Positions 37,737 through 49,318 of a stretch of 64,000 bases of DNA are shown in pieces; position 1 is the first letter of the stretch, and the number at the start of each line of letters is the position of its first letter. Source of the DNA: Circinella minor. Lineage: Eukaryota > Mucoromycota > Mucoromycetes > Mucorales > Lichtheimiaceae. The stretch spans positions 62,001 through 126,000 of the forward strand of contig JAEPRB010000076.1 of assembly GCA_016758965.1 (NCBI GenBank), in the 5' to 3' direction. The notes under the pieces are model-generated. The model had not been told where the DNA came from. It searched no databases and was given only the letters and a program-made list of their open reading frames with translations. Made by a program: the position numbers and the translations under genes.

Positions 37737-39080
37737 ATTTGACAGTGTAAAATGGATAAACAGAGAAATAGTGGAAAAATAAAAGAAAAATAGTTTACAT
37801 TTTCCTCTTTTTTATTCAACTTCATATAGAGTACTAACGAATTAACTATAATCACAGTGACACCAAACTCGAATTACCTACGTAACGCAAGTATTGAAAC
37901 CATCTTTTGTTTTTGTTGTTACGGATGACAAAAGATTTTATGAGCCTCAACTATTTATCTCTGATTTCGTTTTCTTCAAATCAAGTGACTGATTTCTTCA
38001 TGCTTGTGCTGAGAAACCATCTTGAATTTTTTCTTATCGGTCACTCAGTGTAAAGATTTGAAGAGGTTATGGTGAATGTTTAAAAGGAATATGATTAAAC
38101 ATAAGCATGTTAAGCAGAATATATGATAGGAGGGGATGCGTTTAATTGAATATTATTTCTAAATAATCAGATAGATTTACCAGTGGTAGAATTTGGGCGA
38201 GATGGCACAATCCATTTATTTATATACAAAGCAATAATCTATTATACACACACGTACATAACAAAAATAATAAAAAAGAAGAATATATTGACATTAGCTG
38301 ATGTTTCAAAATTGTAAAGTATAAAAATAATAATTATTGCTATTAACATCTTAAAAGAGCAAAAAAAGAAAACAGTTTAAAAATATCATTTAGTTTTGTC
38401 GATTTTACATTGGTAAAAAAAAAAATGTGAGTTTAGCCATCTGTGTTGTGCCTGTGGATAACAAGATAGATATTCGTTTTTTCTCACACGGTCATTTACT
38501 ATTTTCAAAATGTTACTGCATGTATCTCGCGTTATCATTTTTCTATAAAAGGTTATAAAATAATCTGCTTGATTTAGAAATAAAGCTTATTCCTTTTTAC
38601 TTGACAGATTTCGAGATAACTTTAAACGTATATAGTCTAGCTTAATGATAATAGTTTAATACATGTCAACGAATGAATAGAAACATACTCATCTTTTTCA
38701 ATTTAAAAAGTCAAATCTCCCTACTTTAAAAAAGATTTCGCTATTTTTTTTATCTACGTACCTATGTATTATAGTCATGTAAAATATCACTGAAACGAAA
38801 GAAGACATACATACTTATTTTTAACACAATTGGACCATCAAATCATATGTGAAAAAAAAACACTTTATAATTGGACAAAAGGCAACATGAAAAATGATTT
38901 ATTCAAACACTTTTTTTTTCGTCTTTTTTTAAAAAATATTATACATAGGATAGAAAGTTAAAATAAAGAAGTGTATCAAACTTAGAAGCGGGGAAAAATA
39001 TGTATATTGAGCATGGTGGGAGACAAGAAAAGAAATTTGAGGTAAGAGTTATAAGAATGAAAAGAAATTTAAACAAGTAA

Positions 39081-39119
<39 letters not shown>

Positions 39120-39134
39120 AACACATGTTATAAC
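37737..39134. other. Intergenic region downstream of acetyl-CoA synthetase
   Basis: AT-rich, without a supported gene. Contains the (GA)n tract at 39084-39115 close to the 3' end of the acetyl-CoA synthetase gene. Confidence 0.55.
39084..39115. repeat. (GA)n microsatellite
   Basis: About sixteen GA units just beyond the acetyl-CoA synthetase stop codon, probably in its 3' untranslated region. Confidence 0.9.
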
Positions 39135-41570
39135 TTATTGCTTGACCTTGTCAATTAAAGATTGAACGACCGATGGATCAGCAAGAGTGGAAATATCACC
39201 AAGAGAATCAGATTCACCGTTCACAATCTTTCGTAAAATACGACGCATAATCTTGCCAGAACGGGTCTTTGGCAAATCACCAACAATATAAATACGTTTG
39301 GGTGTAGCAAATGGACCGATGACCTTACGGACTTGCAAAGTAAGTTCCTTTTCAAGACCTTCATTAGCATCTACATTTGGCTTCAGTGTACAGAATGCAT
39401 GGATACATTGACCAGTCAAATCATCTTGACCACCAACTACAGCTGCTTCAGCAACGGAATCATGATGAATCAAAGCGGATTCAATCTCAGCAGTGGACAA
39501 TCTATGACCAGAGACATTGATAACATCTAAAAAAATGAGAGGGATTATTAGAAAAAACGCAAAAAAAAAAAAAAAAAAACACTTCAAATATACAATCTCT
39601 TCCCGTGAAATAACATCTTTAACTTACCATCAACACGTCCACGGATCCAGTAATATCCATCTTTGTCGCGGCTTGCGCCATCACCAGTGAAGTAAAACTA
39701 TGAAAAAAAAATAAAAAGATTGGGGTTAATTTATGATTTATGAAATTTAATCTAAATGTATTTTTCCTCCCCCCTCCACTGTTATGAATATTTAATGCTT
39801 ACTCCTTTATAAGGGTTGAGATATGTATCCATGTAGCGGTAATGGTTGTTATAAACAGTACGTGCCATGGATGGCCAGGGTTGAGAGATAGCGAGGACAC
39901 CAGTGACATCGTTACCTTCAAGCTCCTTACCAGTGACTGGATCAAGAATTGCTGGCTTGATACCAAAGAAGGGGAATGTGGCTGAGCCTGGCTTTGCTGG
40001 TACAACACAAGGCAAAGGAGTAAGAATATGTGAACCAGTTTCTGTTTGCCAATAGGTATCAACAACTGCACATCGGTTCTTGCCTACTTGTTCATTATAC
40101 CATTCCCAAGCTTCAGGATTAATGGGTTCACCAACAGATGCAATGATACGCAAAGAAGACAAATCATATCCTTCAAGCCATTTGTTACCCAAGCGACGGA
40201 GTGCACGGATAGCAGTTGGGGCAGTGTACAATTGTGTAATCTTGTGCTTTTGAACGACTTGCCAAAAGCGGGATGGATCAGGATAGGTTGGGGTGGATTC
40301 AAACAAGACAGTTGTAGCACCATTCAACAGAGGACCGTATACAATGTAGGTGTGACCAGTAATCCAACCAATGTCAGCCATACACGCGTGTACATCACCT
40401 GCTTCAGAATGATAATCAAAAACATATTTCATGCTTGCGGCGGCGCCGAGCAAGTAACCTGCAGTAGTATGCATAACACCTTTAGGCGTACCAGTGGATC
40501 CAGAAGTGTAAAGTAAAAACATAGGGTCTTCGGCATTTACACTCACAGGTGGGCAGTATGGACGGGCCTTGACAGTTTCTTCATGCCACCACTTGTCGCG
40601 AGGAGCAGTCCATGGAACTTCAGAACCAGTTCGACGACATACCAAAACGTGGTCAACACATGGTGAGTCCTTTACAGCTGCGTCTACAATACGCTTAGTA
40701 GCAATATTTTTACCACCACGACGACCTTCATCAGCAGTCAAGACAACATGTGCATTACAATCAATAATACGATCACGTAACGAATCAGAAGAGAAACCAG
40801 CAAAGACAACAGAGTGCAAAGCGCCGATACGTGTACAAGCAAGCATAGCATAAACAGCTTCTGGAATCATGGGCATATAAATACAGACATTATCACCCTT
40901 ACGAACATCCAAAGAAAGCAACACATTGGCAAGGCGAGAAACTTCTTGCAACAATTGACGATAAGTGATTTTGGCTACATTTCCAGGTTCATCCCCTTCA
41001 TGGATGATAGCAACCTATTGTATAAGGAGTAAAGAATAAAAAGGAAACAGGATAAATAAGATGAGCAACATGCATAGCGCCTCAAAACAAATATAATTTA
41101 TACATATATAATAATCCACACAAACATGTAAACAGTGAGCCCCCTCTTTTTTTTTATTTATACATACCCGGTCTGGATAAGCCAATGCATGACGGTCAAC
41201 ACAGTTAAAACTTGCATTAATTTCACCGTCCAAAAACCAAGCAACATCTCCTTCTTCAAAACTTCCACTTTTAACTTGTGTAAAAGGTTTAGCCCAGCTT
41301 AAAAGTTCATTTCCCAACTAGTAGTATAATATAATATATGAGCAACATTTCAAACGAGAAAATAATAATAATAATAAATAATCAAAGCCAAAGTAAGAAA
41401 AAAAAAGTATTCAAACTAACCCTGCCAAAGAACTTTTCAGGTTCATTAACTGACTCTTCCCAGAGTTTCTTGTATTCATCCATGCTGGCGATATGAGGCT
41501 TTGGAACGCCTTCTTTGAAAAGACGTTCAGGAACAGGATAGACAGGATCAGCTTGGTCGCTAGCAGTCAT
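39135..41570 (-). CDS. Acetyl-CoA synthetase (AMP-forming)
   Basis: Activates acetate with ATP and CoA to acetyl-CoA through an acetyl-adenylate; cytosolic and nuclear in fungi. Five exons join in frame: 41570-41421, 41317-41168, 41014-39803, 39697-39628 and 39526-39135, giving 657 residues, the usual length. The ACAS_N region is followed by the ANL-superfamily P-loop [17 protein letters not shown] near residue 270, the acetate-pocket and core motifs ([29 protein letters not shown]), and the hinge-region motif in [18 protein letters not shown]. The C-terminal [16 protein letters not shown] carries the conserved lysine needed for adenylation. The start [17 protein letters not shown] is well placed after a purine/pyrimidine leader. 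Fungal names are facA/ACS1/ACS2; which paralogue this is cannot be decided. Confidence 0.97.
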
Positions 41571-41670
41571 ATTTGTTTGTGTTTTTGAGATGATGATGAA
41601 AAAAGAAAAAAGAAAAAGTAAAGAAAAGAAAGAAGAAAAAAAAATTAATCGCGTGGATAAACCTCAAGGG

Positions 41671-41678
41671 TTTAAATA
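41671..41678 (-). promoter_or_regulatory. TATA-like element of the acetyl-CoA synthetase gene
   Basis: TATTTAAA on the minus strand about 100 bases upstream of the start codon. The leader between is A/G-rich on the plus strand, that is C/T-rich on the coding strand. Inferred. Confidence 0.35.
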
Positions 41679-42785
41679 GACTGGGAAAGCGACGTTACAA
41701 AAAAAAAAAGCTTTTTTTTTTTTTAACACAGGTGATTTAAAGTTGGCTTGCATAAATTTACTTTATTGTGGGCAATTTAGTAGATTTGTGTACTTATTTT
41801 TTTTTTCCTTCTCCTTTTTTCATGTTACGTGCGCAGATCCCACGGTACTAAAAAAGAATAAAGTACGAGCTCTGCGGATTAATTGTTTGACTTTCCCCGC
41901 TTTTTTTTTTATAGCAAGCAATCAAATTTATTATAAACAAAAAAAAAAAAGCGTATTAATTATAAGAAACATTGGAAGTTTAAAGTCTAACTAAATATCA
42001 TGATACCTTCAGTACAACATCAATCCAAGAATTCTGAATAATAACGTTGACTTTTTCTTTTTCTCACAGCGGTTTTCAAACATAGTTGAGAAATAAAATA
42101 TCTTTTGATCTTTTTGCTGACGTTTTTCAAATCCAAAAATAAATCTGGTTATTAAGATCTTTTTCGTTGAATCTCGGAATAAGTTATAACAGATGATGTA
42201 TGTTTCTCACACTTGCGGTACGTACATTATAATAAACCTATAATAGTTTATTTTTATATCATCAAACATGTTTTTTCTTATATTCTAATATCACACGGTC
42301 GCGTCCGCCCCTCGGGTAATAGAGGGAAAAACGCGTTAAATGGTTGTGAGAGTTGTACGACTTCAGAGTTTAACCCCACATTTTCGATGATGGGAAACGT
42401 TGTTCAATCGATTATTCGTGTTACCCATAATTCCCCGACGAAATGTTATGTACTTGTTTCTCGATGACGAACTATAGTTATGAGAGGTTTAGAAAGTAGG
42501 TGTTTCGTTTGACAGTCATGTGTGTTTCATCCTTTCTTTTTTTTTTCATCTTGTAACAAGGTTTAAATGAAAGGGTCATATTGATATGCTATATAATGAC
42601 AAGATAGAAAGAATAAGAAAGCTCTCTACAATTTTTTTTTGGGGGAAGGGGGAAATGTTGATAAAAATGGGGTTGAATTGAGATCTTTTTTTTTTTCAGT
42701 TAAATGATACGTAAGGGAAAAAAAAAGAGAAACCAGTCGTGATATGTTGATGAGTAATGTGTTACATTAAAAGTTTGTCGATTTT

Positions 42786-42816
<31 letters not shown>

Positions 42817-43630
42817 CACAAAAATAGTTTGTTAGATGGAAGATTTAAAATAATAAAAAGTAAACATAATAAAATAAGGTACAAGAGAACAAAATAGACA
42901 AGCAGGGGGAGGAAAATACAGGAGAGAAACCATTATATATTTCTCCCCTTTTATACTTCTTACAATGTATATTACGCCTAATTCTTTAAGTAAACCTATC
43001 CGCGGCCAATACGCCATGTTTGGTTTCGTCAACAAAAAAAGATGTTGTTCCTGATTAAAACAATTGATAACTGGGGTAACTTTTCTTAAAAAAAAATAAT
43101 CTTTTTTTGGTATCATAACATTTTCCCATGAATAATGATCATTTTGTGGGGATTTATTATATTAGCAAAGTTGTACAAAATAAAAATAAAAAGGGGGGGT
43201 AAATGGGATGTCACAGGATAGATGTTGAAAAATAAAAGGGTGCTTGATAATATATATGTATAAAAAAAAAGTGGTGTGGTGAAAAAAAAAAAAAATTCTC
43301 TTGATCCCCTTTTCTGGGATAACAAAACGGTAGGTTGGTTTGCCTTTTTCTGTGGAAGGTAATTTAAAAACTTGACAATCCGTACCTTTTTTTTTTCCCC
43401 ACAGGCATTTGGTTGTTAATAAACTATTGTACTCCATAATGACTAGTTCAAAAAAATAAATAAATAAATTATTTATGATAATACCATTGTAATGATGAAC
43501 CAACATCAGTGGTCGTTGTATCATATTTGTTATCATTACTACTGTTGTCATAGTTACATTATCTTTTGTCTTCCGTTTATCCATTCCTACCATCTTATAA
43601 TAAAAAATAAATTGCTATAGTAATAGATTA
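41679..43630. other. Intergenic region with homopolymers and one GC-rich island
   Basis: AT-rich, with T-runs (the longest at about 42787-42816) and no supported gene. A compositionally odd island at about 42293-42475 is richer in GC/CpG (GGTCGCGTCCGCCCC...) and stop-free on + for some 60 codons; its origin is unknown. Confidence 0.5.
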
Positions 43631-44407
43631 CTATCTGGATACTGATCTTGTGAAAGCATCGTGACACTGTGAAAAGAACTTGTAATCTTTAGCATCTAAA
43701 GAAAAAAAAAACCGTTGTGGGTAAAATTGTTTTTTTTATGTAATCCAAAAAAAAATGACCAATATAATCCAGCCAAGTATTTCTTTATTTTTTTTATTTT
43801 TTATTTTTATTTTTGTATATTGTAAGATGTTTTTATAATAATAGTTACCATTATTTAGGCATTCATTGTATCGTTTCCAAACTACTGTGATCTTATTCTT
43901 TACTGTTTTTGGGTTCACTCGATAACCATTATCAAATAATTCACAAGCAATGACATGAGACATATGTTCTTTTTCTTTTTCGTTGGAGACATCCCAAGTA
44001 CCAGGAAAATCTTGTTTTAAAAATTCAAGAACTTTTTTTATTTCAGCATCTCGCCAGAAATGTCGCATTGGAGTTTTATTAACTTCTTGATCGGCTGATA
44101 CGTTAAAAGTCACTCGTCGATGGAGGCGATCGGGTCGTCTTATATCATTTTGATGTCTTAACACTGATCGATTGGGTAATGCTGCTTTACCTCCTGCTTT
44201 TGAAAGCAACTGATTGTCAGCTGTTGAAGACGATGACACCGTATTCTTTTGGTGCATACAGTTGGGGGAGTGTGTGTGTGTGTGTGTGTGATATGGGTGA
44301 AATAATAGTTTGAGCTTGTACTGTATTTTTTTATGACCACCATTTTCCCCGACTTTCACAATTGGGCGGTTCCTTTTATTCTTGAGAAATTGTATCCATT
44401 GTGACAT
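43631..44407 (-). CDS. Myb/SANT-like (trihelix/MADF-type) putative DNA-binding protein
   Basis: Two exons join in frame: 44407-43849 and 43695-43631, giving 207 residues from the first ATG. The C-terminal half looks like a single trihelix/MADF or Myb-SANT-like domain with spaced tryptophans and helices: HFWRDAEIKKVLEFLKQDF, PGTWDVS, then NGYRVNPKTVKNKITVVWKRYNECL. The short second exon completes it with DAKDYKFFSQCHDAFTRSVSR. A (GT)n microsatellite at 44270-44290 encodes HTHTHTHS near residue 42, so the true start may be the later ATG beginning MHQKNTVSSSS, or an intron may remove this part. A small gene lies 60 bases upstream on the same strand and could even be its 5' part. Target genes unknown. 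Confidence 0.65.
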
Positions 44408-44468
44408 ACATAGTGTACTTTTAGTTTAACATAATGTTATCGATCACATAAAATCATTGTATAATAGT

Positions 44469-44784
44469 TTATAATTTAGATACATTTTTTTTTATGGTTA
44501 TTGATGAATCACTATCCTTGTTTTTCTTAGAAATAATCCGATTCGTCGCGTTCATGTTTTTTTTTTTTTCACTTACTACCAAAACTTGGTCGATTCTTGA
44601 AATGATTTGGTGTAACTTTATTATTTTTGAGCTTTGTACTAATATATAAATCCAAGTATCTATGGAAGGTTTGGATACACAAGAACATCCTGAAAAAAAT
44701 AACGATGAAGATTTGAAATACTGATCAATGAGTATTACAACGAAAAAGTAAAAATACAAATGCCGTGTGCTTTTTAAGATCCAT
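44469..44784 (-). CDS. Small predicted two-exon gene, unknown function
   Basis: Exon 1 (44784-44742) starts MDLKKHTAFVFLLF in an AAAATGG context. A 52-base intron (donor GTTGTA, acceptor TTTTTTTCAG) is followed by exon 2 (44689-44469). The 87-residue protein continues CSCVSKPSIDTWIYILVQ, a Lys/Ile-rich helical stretch (KIIKLHQIISRIDQVL) and a polar Lys/Ser/Asn tail. The frame is also open through the intron, so an unspliced reading is possible. It ends 61 bases upstream of the SANT-like gene's first ATG. No family recognised; confidence is low because of size and AT-rich codons. Confidence 0.3.
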
Positions 44785-45069
44785 TTTATAGGTTTCACAA
44801 CAACATGTGTATCTAACAGATATCAAAGGTATCATCGTTTGTCTATATATTTATATACTCCTTCATAAATCTCAGTATATATATACAGGATGTGTATACA
44901 TACTGTAAATTCTCTATATATACATAAAATAGATAGTATCCTCTTTCAAAAAGCACTTTTCATTTTGCTTTTTTTTTTCACTAAAAATTTACCCTCAAAG
45001 GATTTTTTTTTTCAATGTTTAACAACTTATATATATATATATATATAATTTATTAATAGGTAACTGATA

Positions 45070-46384
45070 TTAAGAGGAATCTACCAGAGCAAATCGAGTA
45101 GCTGCTCTGTCGAATAAACTGGATTTTAAGTCTAATTCTTGAAGATAAGGGTGTTGTGGTGCCACTTCCCGAAGTTGACTAGATAAAACAATAATAATAA
45201 TAAAAAGTTCGTTTAAAACAAAGACATCCAGAGTTCAGCAAAAAAAAAAAAATCAATAGAATTAAAACTATCTCTGTACCTCACATAACGATTTACTACA
45301 TCCGAAGGTTTGGATGTCAAATTAGCACAAACAATCATATTAACTAAAGTTTCAGGATCATCATTATTCTAATAACCATAATTTCATAAATCCATTAGCT
45401 TCATTAGTGAATGTAATTTCCTTCTCGAAAAAAAAAAAAAAAAAAAAAAGAAATACAAGACAAACCTTGTTCAATGCCTCCATTAATACACTTTCAGCCT
45501 CTGGATATCTTCCCAAAGCAATATTAGCTGCTGCTTGTCCATTCAATACCTTGATTGAAGGTTCTGCGTTGGACTGACCAAATTCTTCGAAAATATAAAA
45601 TGCTTCTTGATATTTGTCACCACCCTATATATTATTTTCCTTTTCTTCATTAGAATTTCCCTCATTCATGATTATCTTCATAACAATAGATATACGTTAC
45701 CACACGAAGATCCACCCAAGCTTCCATCATTTGCAATAACAAGGCATCTTCTGCCCATGATTTAGCTTGTGCTACTTCTTTTCTTGCTAAATCCAAACGA
45801 TCCATTTGTAAATATATTTGTACTGCAAGGGCACAACTAATATATATATATATATATATATAATACAGGTGTTTGTTGTCAGAAAAATAAAAAATAAAAA
45901 GACATAACGCCATCTTCGTTCTACAGCTCTATTACATAATAAATATATTTTATAATTACCATTCTAATTTCTTACTACGTGTATGTAACACTTTAAGGGC
46001 TTCTTCAGACTTTCCATCGTTAACAAGAATAGTAGCAACGACAACTTGAATAGTTTGATCAACTCGATTGGCACCTTCTTCCAATAATGCCAATGCTTGT
46101 TCAATAATGGGTTGTGCATCCTCATTCTTTTGCTTTGCTCTTAAATAAATAGCTAAAAGTCGAATAGCAGTAAGAGGACCTTCAGCACCTGATTCAGCAA
46201 TGTCATTGATGACAAGATTATATTTTCCTTGAGCCACGTAAGAACGGTACAAAAATGATTGGGATTCGAGTTTAGCAGCTGGTGACTGAATGGTGCGAGC
46301 TGAACTGACTTCATTGATCACAATTTGATAATTTCCAAGAGCAAACGCGTTACGAATGCCAAAAAGAATTGATTCTTCGTCCAT
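45070..46384 (-). CDS. COPE: Coatomer subunit epsilon (epsilon-COP)
   Basis: COPI coat component, stabilising alpha-COP for Golgi-to-ER retrograde transport. Five exons join in frame: 46384-45960, 45836-45701, 45624-45466, 45368-45280 and 45178-45070, giving 305 residues against 308 in human COPE. The protein is an all-helical TPR-like solenoid: it starts MDEESILFGIRNAFALGNYQ, then SFLYRSYVAQGKYNLVINDI, VQIYLQMDRLDLARKEVAQ, a block with GGDKYQEAFYIFEEF, NGQAAANIALGRYPEAES and LLMEALNK-type repeats, and ends HPYLQELDLKSSLFDRAATR. The frame is open 18 codons upstream of the chosen ATG, but that extension is Phe/Lys-rich leader and MDEES matches family starts. In yeast this is Sec28. Confidence 0.95.
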
Positions 46385-47050
46385 GATGAAAAAGGGTTTT
46401 GTTTTAAATAGAAAAGAATTAAAGCGGATAGTAGACAAGTTATTCAGGTTCAGGTTAGGCAGATACCATTTTTTTTTTCAAAGGCCGAGGTAATATTTCT
46501 TACATTGGATTAAAATGATAGAGTATGGTAACCACGTCCTTTTCAATATGTTGTATATTATTCAAAACTTGCTTTTTTTTTTTATCAATATTTACTTGTA
46601 TTTTACGTCTATGTAATAGACTAAGTTTGATCACTATGTTTATTGAACAAATAATAGTATCATCCAAATAAACAGAAGATATAAGGACAACATAACTGAT
46701 AAAACTGAATTTAATGAATAAATTTATAATATGTACAATTTATTTTGTTAATAGCTTTCATTTATATAATTATACTAAAATTACATACAAAATCATTGAT
46801 AGCATTTCAAACAGTTCAAAAAAGCACAATAATAATATAATTATAAAAAATTTCCGTGATGTATAAATATAAGTATACTACTTTTTTTTTTATGTAAACA
46901 AATTAAGAGGGATGGAAAAAAAAGGGAAAAAACAAAATTATCAACAAAAAGAATGAATGTGTGAGTGTGTGGAGTAAAGTAGAAGTGAGTTGTGGTGAAA
47001 GAGAGAAAAAAAAAATATAACAATGGGAAAAAAAAAATCATCTAATTAAT
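46385..47050. other. Intergenic region between epsilon-COP and asparagine synthetase
   Basis: AT-rich. Contains the epsilon-COP promoter side and the 3' flank of the asparagine synthetase gene. No supported gene. Confidence 0.6.
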
Positions 47051-49318
47051 TTATTTTTTTCCGTTTTCGTATGCAGCTTCGTGAGCCTTTTGAGCACGAC
47101 CAGAAGGATCTTCAGGGCAGCCCCAGTCTGCTCGAGGAATCCATCGTACAACGGATGCAGTACATGCTTCTTGAGGGAACCATTCTTCAAACATACAACG
47201 GTACATGAATGCTTCCTTGGTAGTAGGAGTATCCTTAGTCCATCGTTGAGCAGCAGTAGCAAATTCTTCATCAGAAACCTTGGACAAACTGACTTCCTTC
47301 AAAGAGTCAATCCATGAGTAACCAACACCATCAGAGAATTGTTCCTTTTGTCTCCACAAAACGCTGTCAGGCAAGTAAGGCTTGACATCAGGTTCATCAG
47401 AGGTATCAAATGCTTTACGGACAATGTATTTTTCCATACGACCTTCAGCACGGTTAGGACGCTTGTCCTTGGGATCAATGTTCATAGCAAGTTGAAGAAG
47501 TTGCTTATCTAAGAAAGGAACACGAGCTTCCAAACCCCAAGCCATGGTAGACTTGTTAGCACGCAAACAATCAGCATAATGCAAGTTCTTGACACGAGTA
47601 ACAGTTTCGGAATGGAATGAAGCATCATCAGGTGCAGAGTGGAAGTACAAGTATCCACCAAAGACTTCATCAGCACCTTCACCAGACAAGACCATCTTGA
47701 CACCCATGGCCTTGATCTTACGAGAAAGCAAGTACATAGGAGTAGAAGCACGAATGGTGGTAACATCATAAGTTTCCAAATGATAAATGACATCGCTGAC
47801 AGCATCCAAAGCTTCTTGGATGGTGAAAGTATATTCATGATGGATGGTATTAAGATGTTTAGCCACTTCTCTAGCGGCGATCAAATCGGGAGCATTGGGA
47901 AGACCAATGGAGAACGAGTGGAGACGAGGCCAGAGAGTAGGACCGCCTAATAGTTTTATATTTCTGGATCAGCATATTTGAACTTATTTTTATATACATA
48001 TACAAGCCTGACAAACATCTAACTTTCTTTTTTTTTTAAAAAAAAAAATGAGCATACGTATACTTACTTTCATCATATCGTTCATCATCCTTGTAGTCTC
48101 TAATTTGACCAGAAGCAATCTTTTCAGTTTCACGAGCAGCGATAGCAGCAATCAAACTGGAATCCAAACCACCGGAAAGCAAGACACCATAAGGAACTTC
48201 AGCCATCAATCTCTTGCGAACAGCACGTTCAAGGGTTTCACGCAAAAGCTTCAAGTCAACAGGTGTGGAGGGGACACGTTCACCATCAAACCTGTAAAGA
48301 ATAAAAAAATAAAATTTGAGTTAAAGAGATCAAAAAATTATTCAATTTAGATTAAAAAAAAAAAGAATTAAACTTACCAATCAGGGTTGAACCAACGGGT
48401 GGTTTGTTCGGTTTCAGAGTCATAGACATGACCAGGAGGGAAAGCAAGAATCTTATCACAGTCTTCGTTAAGAGACTTGAGTTCAGAAGCAAAATAGATA
48501 GTGCCAGGCATTTTAGAGTTCCAACCATAGTAAAGAGTAGTGATACCAATAGGATCACGAGCAGCAATAACACGGTTACGCTTGACATCCAATAAGACAA
48601 AGGAGAACATACCGTCCAAATGGTTGACCAAATCGGTATCCATTTCCTTGTACTATATTATACACACCATATATACATATTTAATATATTATTACCTTAT
48701 CTCTCCTACATCATCCAAAAAAAGAAAAAAAAACAACGATAACAAAAATAATGATAATACATACCATGTTCATGATAACTTCACAATCAGAGTGAGTCTT
48801 GAAAACATGATCTTGCTTCAAGTTGGCACGCAATTGCTTGTGGTTATAGATTTCACCGTTGACACACAAGACAAGGTTTTCGTCATCGCTAACGATGGGT
48901 TGAGCACCAGTGTCTAATCATTTGAATTCCATTATGGATCGTTTAAATATACTGTTTCTTATTTCTTTTTTTTTCTCTCTTACAACCCGTCCACATGATA
49001 TTCTAGATATATATTAACTTACCAACACCAACAATAGCCAAACGTTCATGACTCACAATGTGGTTCTTGGTGGTATAACAGCCAGACCAATCAGGACCAC
49101 GATGTCTGATCCTAAGTTTTTTTTTTTTTTTTCGGTGGCAAATAATTAAATAAGAAAAAATAAAGACTGTCAGCAGGTACAACAATTTTTTTTTTTTTTT
49201 TTTTTTACTTTTTTAGTATAAAGGTTGTTGATATTTACTTTTTTGACAGGTACAAGGCACGTTGACGATAACTTTCGATATCGCCTTGATAGTTGAAAAC
49301 GGCAAAAATACCACACAT
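47051..49318 (-). CDS. ASNS: Asparagine synthetase (glutamine-hydrolysing)
   Basis: Makes asparagine from aspartate, glutamine and ATP in the cytosol. Six exons join in frame: 49318-49239, 49111-49023, 48913-48765, 48652-48378, 48291-48068 and 47946-47051, giving 570 residues, typical length. The protein opens [10 protein letters not shown], so Cys2 becomes the nucleophile of the N-terminal glutaminase after Met removal. RHRGPDWSG and [10 protein letters not shown] are further glutaminase motifs. The synthetase domain has the PP-loop [12 protein letters not shown] near residue 240 and [18 protein letters not shown], then [20 protein letters not shown]. The C-terminus ends [16 protein letters not shown]. 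Fungal orthologues are Asn1/Asn2. The exon containing the start is short and sits next to long A/T runs. Confidence 0.97.
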
